A stretch of DNA of 33,200 nt from CAZXCK01 sp964639225. GTDB taxonomy: Bacteria > Chloroflexota > Anaerolineae > Aggregatilineales > Phototrophicaceae. Positions 15,671-24,132 of the stretch are shown piece by piece; within the stretch, counting starts at the first letter, position 1; every line of letters starts with the position of its first letter. The notes below the pieces were generated by a model, which ran no database searches, had not been told where the DNA came from, and worked only from the letters and a program-made list of their open reading frames with translations. The translations under genes and the position numbers were made by a program. The DNA lies in assembly GCA_964639225.1 (NCBI GenBank), contig CAZXCK010000032.1, positions 1-33,200 on the forward strand, in the 5' to 3' direction.

Positions 15671-16381
15671 TTATTCATCCGGATTGTCGAACGATGCGGT
15701 GGAATCGTCGCTGAGTTCTACCAGAATGCAATCGGCGACGGTGTGGCCGATGGTGCGCCGCGTCCCGTTGATCTCGACTGTCAGCGGGCCGTCGAAGGGG
15801 TCGCGTTCCACTATGCGGACGGTGGCCCCCAGGCTGAAATCGCGGTCCAGCATGTGTTGCAGCATCTCTGAGTTTTCGGCGACAAAGCGGCTCACCTGGG
15901 CCGGGGTGTCATCTGGCAGTTCGGTCAGGCGCATGAGCTGGGGGCGGTGAACGGTGCCATCGGGCGCCGGGATGGGGTCGCCGTGCGGGTCCACCTGCGG
16001 ATCGCCGAGCCTGGCGGCGATAGCCTCAACGAAGCGGTCGGAGACGGCATGTTCCATGTTCTCGGCCTCGTCGTGGACCTCGTGCAGTTCGTAGCCCAGT
16101 TGCTCCACCAGGTACAGTTCGATGAGGCGGTGGCGGCGGATGACATGCAGGGCGATGGCTTCGCCGTGCGAAGTCAGCAGGACGCCGTAATATTTGCGGT
16201 AGTCCACCAGGCCGGCCTCGACCATGCGCCGCGCCATATCGGTGACCGATGGCGCGGAGATGCCCAGCATATCGGCCAGGGCGTTGGTGGAGACGCGCTC
16301 CATCTGCTGCTGAAGCACATAGACGGCTTTCAGGAAATCTTCAACGGAGCGCGTTTGCTGTAAGTTGTTTTTTCCGGTCAT
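15671..16381 (-). CDS. DtxR/MntR-family metal-dependent transcriptional regulator
   Basis: This 236-residue repressor has three parts. The first is a winged helix (residues about 10-70, VSTNALADMLGISAPSVTDMARRM). The second is a metal-binding dimer domain (GYELHEVHDEAENMEHAVSDRF). The third is a C-terminal SH3/FeoA-like domain (FSLGATVRIVERDPFDGPLTV). In DtxR and IdeR the segment reads EACRWEH, with Cys102 as an iron ligand; here Glu takes that place, as in manganese-sensing MntR. This suggests, but does not prove, Mn(II) sensing. The ATG at 16381 has GAGGA 9 bases upstream; an earlier ATG three codons before lies directly on that site. The gene starts 43 bases after the PBP1-like gene on the same strand. 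No metal transporter gene is near. Confidence 0.9.
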   Translation of the reverse strand: MTGKNNLQQTRSVEDFLKAVYVLQQQMERVSTNALADMLGISAPSVTDMARRMVEAGLVDYRKYYGVLLTSHGEAIALHVIRRHRLIELYLVEQLGYELHEVHDEAENMEHAVSDRFVEAIAARLGDPQVDPHGDPIPAPDGTVHRPQLMRLTELPDDTPAQVSRFVAENSEMLQHMLDRDFSLGATVRIVERDPFDGPLTVEINGTRRTIGHTVADCILVELSDDSTASFDNPDE

Positions 16382-16424
16382 CGTCTGCATTCCTCGTTTG
16401 TCCGCCAGCGGTAAAAAGCTGGCG

Positions 16425-19376
16425 CTAACCGCCCGCGCGCTGTACCTCGACCTGTATTTCAGCCTGGCTCGAATTGCCGACCGCGTCGAAGACGACAGCG
16501 GTAAACATCTCGATGCCGGTGCGGTTGATCGGATGTTCGTAGCCGAAGGGATAGTCCGTATCGGTATCGACGAACTGGCCATTGTGGTAAAACTCCACCC
16601 GGTCCACGCGGATGTTGTCGGTGACTTCGGTGACGAGCGGAATGGCGTCGTCGTCTGGCCAGCGGAAGACCTGTCCCGGTTCACCGGCGCGCAGCACCAC
16701 TGACGGCGGGATGTTATCCACGATTACCTGGACGACGCTGGTCTCCAGGGTGCCATCGGTGCGGGCGACGCTGAGGCGCAGTACGTAGGTGCCGTCCAGG
16801 CCGGCGGTGTTCCACTCGCCCAGGCTGGTCCCCGGCGTGAAGGTCTGCTGCTGGCCGGTGATGTCGATCCATTCGTTGGGATTCATGCCCTGGCCATAGG
16901 CCAGTTGATAATAATCCATGTTGTCGGCGTCGATGGTGCCGCGCACATCGACCGTGCCGCCGACGATGTCCAGGTTGCCGGGCTGTAAAATGGCCGCCGA
17001 ACTGAGAATGTCCATGCGGCTGACGGTGTCGAAATCCTCTGGCGGCAGCGGTCGATTGTTGGCTATCCACCAGTCCATCGCGCCGGCGGGGGGGATGAAA
17101 TAGGCTCGTGTGAGTCGCAGCGCCGCCGGTGTGCTGACGGTGGCGCGCTGGTTGGTCTGCGTGTTGACTTCGACCAGTTCCCAGTGGGTGTCTTCGGGCG
17201 GAATCTGGCCGGTGCTGATGAACAGCTCAGTGCGGGTGCGGCAGGCACCGTTGGGCGACATGCCGGATGTCTCGCAGACGGGCGCTTCGATGATGGTGTC
17301 CGGGCGTTCCCAGTCGGTGGCGGGGAAGCCGTCGCGCTGGTGCGTATATTCCATGAGCGCGCGCCATACGTGGGCGGCGCCCTCGATGGCGAAGGGCGAA
17401 AGCTGCATCTCGACGGCGTCGGCCCGGTGCAGATGAATCCCGGTCACGATCTGCGGTGTGTAGCCGACGGTCCAGTTTTCGCGGCGGTCGCCGGTCATCC
17501 CGTTGACGACGGCGGCGCGCCGCACCATTTCCAGCACGTTGTTCTGCCCCAGAACCTGGCGGCGCGGGGCCGGGTCGGCGAGTACGTTGTTGACGATATA
17601 GGCCAGTTCCGCCTGGAGCAGGGGCACGTCGCCCTGACGCTGGCGGTATTCGTCGTAATCCCACAACACCTCGCCGCTGGCGTCCTCGATGCGGCGCACG
17701 GCGACCGGGTCGTGGTCGCGCAGGCCGGGGGCCAGCGGCTCGACGACTCTGCCGCGCACCTGTCCCAGGGCGGCGAACACCGAATAGGCGTAAGACACGT
17801 CGAGCAGGCTCACGCTGCCGCCGCGCTGCAGCAGCGACAGGTCATAGACTCCGCTGCGCAGCGTGTTAATGCCCAGCGGGTGCGCGGTGCGACGCAGGAC
17901 GTTGTTCAGATTGAGCACGTTGGCGACCTGTGTCACCGGCGGCAGCAGACCGGCGCTCATCGCGTCGCGCAGGCTCAACGGCCCGCGAAACGTCTCGTCC
18001 GGGTTGGCGGGGATGTAGATCAGGCCGTCCGCCGCGCCGGGGAACTGGCGCGGAATATCCAGCAGCATGCTGGCTGGCGTGTAGTTGGGGCTGGCGTTCA
18101 TGAAGCCGTGCAGATACACGAACGGGTGCAGCGTGGGGCCGGGCTGGTGCGTCGCCTGCCATGCCGGGCCGATCATGGCGCGAATCTCGCCGGTGGCTAC
18201 GTCCAGGATCAGCAGCGTGCCGGTATCCGGTGGCGAGTCGACGGCCTGCACTGGCGGCAGATAGGTCACGCCCAGGCAGGCGCTGCCGTCCAGGGCGGTG
18301 ATGTCCGGGTCGAGATCGCCGGAGAGGCGGGCCAGATGGGCGCGCAGGGTGCAGTCCGCCTGGAGATACAGGTCGAGGTCGAGGGTGGTGGTGATGCGCA
18401 GTCCGCCGCGCGATACCAGACGCGCTCCGTCCCGGCCCTGGCGGTCGAGGATGGCCTCGGCCTGGCGGCGGGCATAGAGGGCGAAGTCGGTCGCCAGCAG
18501 CGGCACCGGTCCGGTGTTGACCAGAATGGGTGTGTTGACGTTGATGGCGGTCTCGAACTGCGACTGTGAAATGAGGCCGGCGGCCAGCATACGGCGCAGT
18601 ATATCGGCCTGGCGACCGCGCGCGGCGGTCTCGTTATCGACCGGGTTGAACTGCGGCGCGGTGGGGATGGCCGCCAGCAGCGCGGCCTCATCCAGCGTCA
18701 GTTCGCTGGCCGGTTTGCCGAGGTAGATGCGCGCCGCCGCGTCGATGCCAAAGGCTTCGTTGCCGTAGTAATTCGTGTTGAGGTGCCATTCGAGGATGTC
18801 GCGGGCGGCGTAACGGCGGTTGATCTCCGTCACCAGCACGGCCTCGCGCTCGCGGTCGTCGATGGTGGGCGGGTCTGACGGTGGGGCCAGCACATTACGG
18901 ACCAGCCGTCCGGTGAGCGATGAGTCCGCCGTGACCGGTCCGTTGAGCCAGTTGTCCCACAGGCGGACGGTCAGGCCCAGTGGATCGAAGCGTGCCTGGC
19001 CCAGAAAGTCCGGGTCTTCCCACAGCAGGGTGGCGTCGATGAGGTAATCGGGCAGGTCATCGAGCGACACCCAGGCGCGATCATCGCCCAGGGGGTCGGC
19101 GACGGCGAACAGCAGCGTGCCGCCCTGCGCGTCGTAAATCTCGGTCGGGCGCAGCATGGGGTCCAGGTCGATGGTCTGCTGGGGCGCGGGCAAGGTGGAG
19201 GCGATGCCGGTGTAGGTCAGCAGGGTGCTGCCCAGTACAACCGCCGATGGGACACCCAGCAGCAGCAGGGCGAACAATCCCACCAGCCAGGTCCACAAAT
19301 GGCGCTGGGATGCCACCTCGCGGCGTAGGGCGCGCCGGTTGCGGCGGCGGCGAATGATGTGCGTGACGGTCGTCAC
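16425..19376 (-). CDS. PBP1-like GT51/transpeptidase protein with degenerate active sites
   Basis: This 983-residue protein has a basic cytoplasmic N-terminus, one membrane helix (about 28-58), a glycosyltransferase 51 domain (about 75-250), a transpeptidase domain (about 380-720) and a beta-rich tail (about 790-983). In GT51 the catalytic Glu120 (WEDPDF) is kept, and so is a second Glu in the motif before RRYAARDILEWHLN. The usual STITQQLVKN motif reads SSLTGRLVRN. In the transpeptidase, QPGSxFKPF reads QPGPTLHPF (P414, H417: no SxxK), SxN reads SAG (474-476), and KTG reads MTG (627-629). The context, such as NWTVGYTP, still aligns. It probably cannot cross-link peptidoglycan or bind penicillin covalently. 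The GTG start has GGAG 9 bases before it. Confidence 0.88.
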   Translation of the reverse strand: MTTVTHIIRRRRNRRALRREVASQRHLWTWLVGLFALLLLGVPSAVVLGSTLLTYTGIASTLPAPQQTIDLDPMLRPTEIYDAQGGTLLFAVADPLGDDRAWVSLDDLPDYLIDATLLWEDPDFLGQARFDPLGLTVRLWDNWLNGPVTADSSLTGRLVRNVLAPPSDPPTIDDREREAVLVTEINRRYAARDILEWHLNTNYYGNEAFGIDAAARIYLGKPASELTLDEAALLAAIPTAPQFNPVDNETAARGRQADILRRMLAAGLISQSQFETAINVNTPILVNTGPVPLLATDFALYARRQAEAILDRQGRDGARLVSRGGLRITTTLDLDLYLQADCTLRAHLARLSGDLDPDITALDGSACLGVTYLPPVQAVDSPPDTGTLLILDVATGEIRAMIGPAWQATHQPGPTLHPFVYLHGFMNASPNYTPASMLLDIPRQFPGAADGLIYIPANPDETFRGPLSLRDAMSAGLLPPVTQVANVLNLNNVLRRTAHPLGINTLRSGVYDLSLLQRGGSVSLLDVSYAYSVFAALGQVRGRVVEPLAPGLRDHDPVAVRRIEDASGEVLWDYDEYRQRQGDVPLLQAELAYIVNNVLADPAPRRQVLGQNNVLEMVRRAAVVNGMTGDRRENWTVGYTPQIVTGIHLHRADAVEMQLSPFAIEGAAHVWRALMEYTHQRDGFPATDWERPDTIIEAPVCETSGMSPNGACRTRTELFISTGQIPPEDTHWELVEVNTQTNQRATVSTPAALRLTRAYFIPPAGAMDWWIANNRPLPPEDFDTVSRMDILSSAAILQPGNLDIVGGTVDVRGTIDADNMDYYQLAYGQGMNPNEWIDITGQQQTFTPGTSLGEWNTAGLDGTYVLRLSVARTDGTLETSVVQVIVDNIPPSVVLRAGEPGQVFRWPDDDAIPLVTEVTDNIRVDRVEFYHNGQFVDTDTDYPFGYEHPINRTGIEMFTAVVFDAVGNSSQAEIQVEVQRAGG

Positions 19377-19559
19377 GATATGGCACTCCGAAGAACTCGC
19401 GGCGTTACGATTGAAAGCGTGCCCCCAAATGATACGAGGAATGCCCGGCGATTGCCAGTCAAAGGCGCTGGGATATGGTCAGGCTGCCGCTGCCGAAGGG
19501 GGGCAGCTAATGGATATATTAACGTTTTGTCCGGTGCGGGGGTTAGCGAACTATAACCT

Positions 19560-19588
19560 TTGACTCAATATTACATCTGGTGTATAGT
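19560..19588 (+). promoter_or_regulatory. Near-consensus sigma-70 promoter of the two-component operon
   Basis: TTGACT (19560-19565), a 17-base spacer and TATAGT (19583-19588) make one of the best promoters in the window, five of six matches in each box. Transcription would start near 19595 and give a leader of about 40 bases. The remaining upstream gap from 19377 holds no gene. A TATAGT also occurs on the minus strand at 19550-19555. Confidence 0.75.
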
Positions 19589-19634
19589 GACTTTCACAGG
19601 ATACATATTGCGTTATATTTCCGGCGAGGTCGAT

Positions 19635-20360
19635 ATGAGAAAATCAAAAGTTCTCCTTATTGAGGACGACAGCAGCATCAGCAAGCTCATCAGCGATTAC
19701 ATGGCGAAGCACGGCTTTGAAGTGACCGCTGTGAGCGATGGTCCGGAAGCCCTGGATCATATTCGCACGCATGGCCTGCCCCATATTGCTTTGATTGACC
19801 TCACCCTGCCGACTATGCACGGCTTCGAGGTGAGCAACAAGATCAAATCGATGGCGGACGTGCCCATCATCTTCGTCACTTCGACCAGCGATACGGATAC
19901 CATCGTGCAGGGGCTGAAGAAGTACGCCGAGGATTTCATCGTCAAGCCGTTTGAACTGCGCGAACTGGAAGCCCGTATTCAGGTGGTGCTGGCGCGTATG
20001 CCCAGCCTGGACTATGCCAGCGAGCCGATCATCGATGTGGACGATAACCTGAGCATCGACTTCGCCCATAATCGCATTATCGTCGGTGGTAAGTCGATGG
20101 GCCTGACTCCGACCGAGTCGATTCTGCTGCATGTGCTGCTGCGCAACGCCGGGCGCGTGGTCGAAAACCGGATGCTGATCGGGCGGGTGTGGCCCAACGA
20201 GGATGTCTTCGAGGACACGCTGCGCGTCCATATGCACCGGCTGCGGCGCAAGCTGGAGGCCGACTCGCATCACCCGCACTATATTCGTACCGAGCGGGGT
20301 ATCGGCTATATGTTCACCGTACGCCCACCGGAAGAAGACGATAATCAAAACGGTAGCTAA
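19635..20360 (+). CDS. OmpR/PhoB-family response regulator
   Basis: This 241-residue DNA-binding response regulator has a receiver domain (residues 1-120) with the acidic pair in LLIEDDSS, phospho-acceptor D55 (ALIDLTLP), the TSTSD switch region and VKPF lysine. It is joined to a winged-helix domain (about 135-230) with LTPTESILLHVLLRNAGRVV and the recognition part LRVHMHRLRRKLE, ending RTERGIGYMF. The ATG at 19635 has GCGAGG 6 bases before it; the frame is open to 19560, but that part overlaps the promoter. The sensor kinase gene begins 11 bases after the stop, so the two form a standard pair. Target genes are unknown; the divergent PBP1-like gene is a natural candidate by position. Confidence 0.93.
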   Translation: MRKSKVLLIEDDSSISKLISDYMAKHGFEVTAVSDGPEALDHIRTHGLPHIALIDLTLPTMHGFEVSNKIKSMADVPIIFVTSTSDTDTIVQGLKKYAEDFIVKPFELRELEARIQVVLARMPSLDYASEPIIDVDDNLSIDFAHNRIIVGGKSMGLTPTESILLHVLLRNAGRVVENRMLIGRVWPNEDVFEDTLRVHMHRLRRKLEADSHHPHYIRTERGIGYMFTVRPPEEDDNQNGS

Positions 20361-20371
20361 CAGCAGTTTGC

Positions 20372-22504
20372 ATGAACCAGTTGAATAACCATCAGCTTCT
20401 CAACCGAATGCTGAACGATCAGCCGGATAAGAGGCTCCAGCATTTGCTCGCCTGCATCGCCCGACAGATACGGGTCGATGCAGGTTGCATATTCTGCCAG
20501 GATCAAGGGTCCCCCGGACGTCTGGCGCTGGCTGCGGTCGATATTCAGTCGCCTCACATCGAGCAGATGGATGCGATCTGTGGCTGGACGCAGTCGCAGC
20601 TTCAGGATCAGGCGATCCGGCAGGGCTGGCCGCTGATCGTCCAGCCGGAAATCGAGGATGTCTCGCTGCGCTGCGGGTTGATCTGGCCGTTAATGGTACA
20701 GGATGCGATGATGGGCATCGTGGTTCTGTTCGCCACCGAGCCGGATACCTATACCGAAGCCGTCTTCGACGATCTGGACACCCATATGCAGCTTACCAAG
20801 ACGGTGCTGGAAAACCGCCAGCTCGTCGAGCGCCTGATTACCACCGAAGCGATCTCTACCTCGTCGCAGGCCATCGCTCGCGATCCGTCGCCACAGAACA
20901 TCGTCAATGTGCTGCGCGATTATCTGTTCAGTTCGCGTGTGACCACCTGCGTCATCGGGCGTTTTGGCCCGGTAAACCCGAACCAGAACGACGTGCCGTT
21001 TGAATACATCGAGATTGTCGGTTCGTGGTCGCGCAACCTGGGGGAAGGGACGGGCGTGGGTACGCGCTTCCCACTGACGCACTACAGCCGGACGCTGCCA
21101 CAACTCTACAGCGAGAAGTTCATCACCTTTACCAACATCTCGCAGAACTTCGACGCAGCCCGGGCCGACCCGCTGACGCGCGCGCTGATCGAGGCCGACA
21201 ACGTCGATCAGATGCTGCTGATGCTGCTTGAGACTGAGGACGGCCAGATGGGCGTGCTGGCCATCTGCGCCGAGGACTCGACACCTTTTAACGCGCAGGA
21301 ACTGCGCAGTTTTCAGATCGTCGCCGAGTTCATGACGATCAGCACGGTGGCGGCGGGTCTGCGCGAGCAGGCCGATTACGTGCAGCACGGTCGCGCGGCC
21401 CTGCTGGACGCCGTGACTGACGGCGTGATTATGGTGCTGCCGGACGAAAACGCCAGCGTGCTGACGGTCAACAAGCAGTTCACGGCTATGTTTGGCCCGG
21501 AAGAACACAACGCGCAGGGTCTGCCACTCGACGAGCTGCTGAACCAGATGCGTATTCCGGCCAGCGCCCGGCGCGAGCTGCGCCAGCAGTGGAGCGAGGT
21601 GGACCCATCGGACACGCGACAGATCGGCGGCGAGTTCCGGATATCCGGTGGCAAGAGCATGATGATGGATATCCAGTGGTACGGCGCGCCCGTCTATGAG
21701 GACAGCCATGTGCTGGGGCGCATCTATACGTTTCATGACATCACGCCAGAGCGCACCGCCGAACGCCTGCGTTCCGAGCTGCTGTCGCGCATTTCGCACG
21801 AACTGCGCACGCCGCTCACGTCAATTCGGGGCTTCGCCGAGTTCATCCTGGAAACGAGCGGCGACGAACTACCACCGCTGGCCCGCGAATACACCGAGAT
21901 CATCCACAAGAGCGCCAAGCATCTGAATCATCTGTTCACCGATATGATTGAACTCAATCGCGCTAACGCCGGCCAGCTCACGCTGCAACGCACGCCGACT
22001 CACATCGTCGATGTGATTATCGAAGCGGTGGCGCGGCTGGAACCGCAGCACCGCGCCAACCAGCAGGCCGTCGTGATGGACCTGAACGACGATCTGCCGC
22101 TGGTGAATATCGACATTGACCGCATGGACCAGGTGCTGACCAACCTCATCGGTAACGCCATCAAGTACTCGCCGCCGGGTGGGGAGATTCGCATCTCCAC
22201 GACTTACGCCGCCAAAGCGAAAAATCTGCCGCGCAGCGCCCCGTCCGACACGGCCACGCCGTGCATCGTGGTCTGTGTGTGCGACCAGGGCAAGGGACTC
22301 ACCACCGAGGACGCCCAGCGGATTTTTCTGCCGTTTTACCGCACCGAAGCCAGCCGCGCCGACAAAATCGAAGGGGCCGGGCTGGGGCTGGCTATCGCGC
22401 AGAGCATTGTCCACATGCATCAGGGGAAAATCTGGGCGGTGGCGGCCACCCGTCGTAAACCGGGCGGGCGCTTCATGTTCACTATTCCGCTGCTGGACGA
22501 ATAA
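20372..22504 (+). CDS. GAF-GAF-PAS sensor histidine kinase, partner of the OmpR-type regulator
   Basis: This 710-residue cytoplasmic kinase has two GAF-like regions (about 20-150 and 165-330) and a PAS region (about 345-460, ending YTFHDITPERTAERL). A HisKA helix with H476 (RISHELRTPLTSIRGFAEFI) and a HATPase_c domain follow (NLIGNAIKYSP, CDQGKGLTTED, GAGLGLAIAQSI). It has no membrane helix, so it should sense an internal signal or a small ligand. Several Cys residues (28, 36, 70, 102) lie in the first GAF-like region, which may matter for ligand or metal binding, but this is a guess. The gene follows the regulator by 11 bases and ends at a strong hairpin terminator. HisKA and ATPase motifs are complete. 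Confidence 0.92.
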   Translation: MNQLNNHQLLNRMLNDQPDKRLQHLLACIARQIRVDAGCIFCQDQGSPGRLALAAVDIQSPHIEQMDAICGWTQSQLQDQAIRQGWPLIVQPEIEDVSLRCGLIWPLMVQDAMMGIVVLFATEPDTYTEAVFDDLDTHMQLTKTVLENRQLVERLITTEAISTSSQAIARDPSPQNIVNVLRDYLFSSRVTTCVIGRFGPVNPNQNDVPFEYIEIVGSWSRNLGEGTGVGTRFPLTHYSRTLPQLYSEKFITFTNISQNFDAARADPLTRALIEADNVDQMLLMLLETEDGQMGVLAICAEDSTPFNAQELRSFQIVAEFMTISTVAAGLREQADYVQHGRAALLDAVTDGVIMVLPDENASVLTVNKQFTAMFGPEEHNAQGLPLDELLNQMRIPASARRELRQQWSEVDPSDTRQIGGEFRISGGKSMMMDIQWYGAPVYEDSHVLGRIYTFHDITPERTAERLRSELLSRISHELRTPLTSIRGFAEFILETSGDELPPLAREYTEIIHKSAKHLNHLFTDMIELNRANAGQLTLQRTPTHIVDVIIEAVARLEPQHRANQQAVVMDLNDDLPLVNIDIDRMDQVLTNLIGNAIKYSPPGGEIRISTTYAAKAKNLPRSAPSDTATPCIVVCVCDQGKGLTTEDAQRIFLPFYRTEASRADKIEGAGLGLAIAQSIVHMHQGKIWAVAATRRKPGGRFMFTIPLLDE

Positions 22505-22514
22505 CGAGCCGGAA

Positions 22515-22564
22515 AATCAAACAGGGGATGAGCGCGCGGTCGCTCCCATCCCCTGTTTTTGATT
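22515..22564. terminator. Bidirectional rho-independent terminator between convergent genes
   Basis: AATCAAACAGGGGATG (22515-22530) is the inverted copy of CATCCCCTGT...TTGATT (22547-22564), with a 16-base loop and two extra T. T tracts follow on the plus strand, and A/T-rich arms give the same on the minus strand. It ends both the kinase gene and the DUF4139 gene. Confidence 0.85.
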
Positions 22565-22583
22565 CGTGGCTGGTGGGCGCTGG

Positions 22584-24038
22584 TTAGCGGCGCGGCCAGC
22601 TATATTGCACGGTGTAGGTGATGATGTGTTCCTTGCCCGGTTCGACCTCGGCCCGGAACTCGACCGTGTGGGCGTTGAGGCGGGTGTAATCCTCGGACGC
22701 GGACAGAATCTCCCAGTTGGACCAGCGGAACAGGCGCTCTGGCACGCGGATTTCGACCGTTTCGCTGTCTTTGCGGTTGCGCAGACGGATTTCGTAGGTT
22801 TCCTGCAACACGTTGTCGCTGATGAGGCGATAATCGGTCTGGATGCGCTCGCCGACCAGATCGAAGGCGTTGCCCAGGTACAGCCGCACCTGCTCGCCAT
22901 TGGGCGTGTGATCGATGCGGTTCTCGCCGATGAGCAGCGCCGCGCCGTCGATGTCTTCCTGGTAGACGCGCACGCGGCCAGCGGGCAGGTCGGCATCCAG
23001 TCCTTCATCCTCGCCGGTGGAGAATTCCAGGTAATTCTGGACGTTGGTCACACCGGTGTCGTAGTAGCGGTCGGTGATGGGCCGGTTGTAGCCATAGAAC
23101 GGCGTGCTGGCGTCGAACACGTAGAACGTGGTCGCTGGAATCTGGGTGCCGGTGACAAACTCGACCTGCTTGGTCTCGTTGTCGCCGATGGTCACCGGGC
23201 GGGTGATCTCGTACAGTTGATACTCGAAGAACTCGCGCTGCGCCACAGATGGCTCGGCGGGCGCGGCCATGACGGCCATATCTTCCGTGACTTCCATGCG
23301 CGCCGTCTGCGATGGCAGGCGGGCGACATCGCCGGCGACGAGCTTAAGCTGGGCGTCCTGGTAGCTGGTGCCGCTGGTGTTGTTGAGCGTCACCCAGCCG
23401 TTGAGGTCCAGCGTCTGGTTGCCCGCGCCCAGCAGGATGATGTAATCCGCTGTCCAGCTCAGGCCACCGGTGAGGTAGGTCAGCTCGACGAGCTGCTCGC
23501 CGGACTGGGCCGCCTGGACCAGCCAGCGCAGCGTGGGCCGCGTAATGAGGCCGTCCGGCAGTTCCGGGAAGCGGATGTCGCGCACGGCGGACGCACGCAC
23601 CACCATCACCTGACCGTCGTCCTGGCGCAGGATCAGATCGCCGCCGCGCCCGCTGAGAAGCTGCCCGGCGTAGATTGTGCCGTCTTCGGTGGTCACCTGG
23701 ATATCCTGGTCGATGTAGCGGCGCAGCAGCGCGTCGCTGTTGACCAGATCGTAGACGTAATTCTGCTCCAGCACGATGGTCCCCTGGGGGTCGGTCAGCG
23801 AGGTGAAGCTGACGGAAGTCGAGTCGATGCTGGCGGCGACGTCGGTAAAGTCGATGGTGCCGATGCCGGCCTCAAAGGTGAAGGTGCGCCGGTCCTGCAC
23901 CAGCGCCGACCCCTGATTGTAAACGGTGACGGCCACGCCCTCGGCGGGCGGCTCCGGTGGTTCGTCCTGCGCGCTGGCGGCGAATGTCCCCAGGCTCAAC
24001 AGGGCTAAGGGTAACAAGATCATCATCAGCCTCTTCAT
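22584..24038 (-). CDS. Secreted DUF4139 domain protein
   Basis: This 484-residue protein has a clear signal peptide (MKRLMMILLPLALLSLGTFA, cleavage near ASA-QD). The mature part starts AVTVYNQGSALVQDRRTFTF, as in DUF4139 proteins. It continues through IDFTDVAASIDSTSV and GLSWTADYIILLG to the final GKEHIITYTVQYSW. Members are beta-rich extracytoplasmic proteins of unknown function, sometimes grouped with 'mucoidy inhibitor' proteins. AAGGA lies about 9 bases before the ATG. A second secreted protein gene precedes it on the same strand, 94 bases upstream with a hairpin between. The shared terminator closes it. No enzymatic motif is seen. Confidence 0.82.
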   Translation of the reverse strand: MKRLMMILLPLALLSLGTFAASAQDEPPEPPAEGVAVTVYNQGSALVQDRRTFTFEAGIGTIDFTDVAASIDSTSVSFTSLTDPQGTIVLEQNYVYDLVNSDALLRRYIDQDIQVTTEDGTIYAGQLLSGRGGDLILRQDDGQVMVVRASAVRDIRFPELPDGLITRPTLRWLVQAAQSGEQLVELTYLTGGLSWTADYIILLGAGNQTLDLNGWVTLNNTSGTSYQDAQLKLVAGDVARLPSQTARMEVTEDMAVMAAPAEPSVAQREFFEYQLYEITRPVTIGDNETKQVEFVTGTQIPATTFYVFDASTPFYGYNRPITDRYYDTGVTNVQNYLEFSTGEDEGLDADLPAGRVRVYQEDIDGAALLIGENRIDHTPNGEQVRLYLGNAFDLVGERIQTDYRLISDNVLQETYEIRLRNRKDSETVEIRVPERLFRWSNWEILSASEDYTRLNAHTVEFRAEVEPGKEHIITYTVQYSWPRR

Positions 24039-24096
24039 GATCGTCTGTCCTTTTTGGCATGTGTCGAACGGTGTGTCCTGAAATAACAGACGCCGT

Positions 24097-24122
24097 CCGC
24101 GCCGGAATGGTTCCCGGCGCGG
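24097..24122 (-). other. Perfect 9-bp hairpin between the two secreted-protein genes
   Basis: CCGCGCCGG (24097-24105) and CCGGCGCGG (24114-24122) form a perfect stem with an 8-base loop. It begins 11 bases after the stop of the upstream gene. No T tract follows on the minus strand, so it may be an RNA-stabilising or attenuating structure, not a full terminator. Confidence 0.5.
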
Positions 24123-24132
24123 CGATCTGATT

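Noticed and set aside
17184..18569. A 461-codon plus-strand frame opposite the PBP1-like gene
   Set aside because: The minus-strand protein has GT51 and transpeptidase context over its whole length; the plus-strand frame has no recognisable feature.
22566..24008. A 480-codon plus-strand frame opposite the DUF4139 gene
   Set aside because: It is the mirror of a gene with a signal peptide, ribosome binding site and family match; it starts at the terminator and shows no domain.
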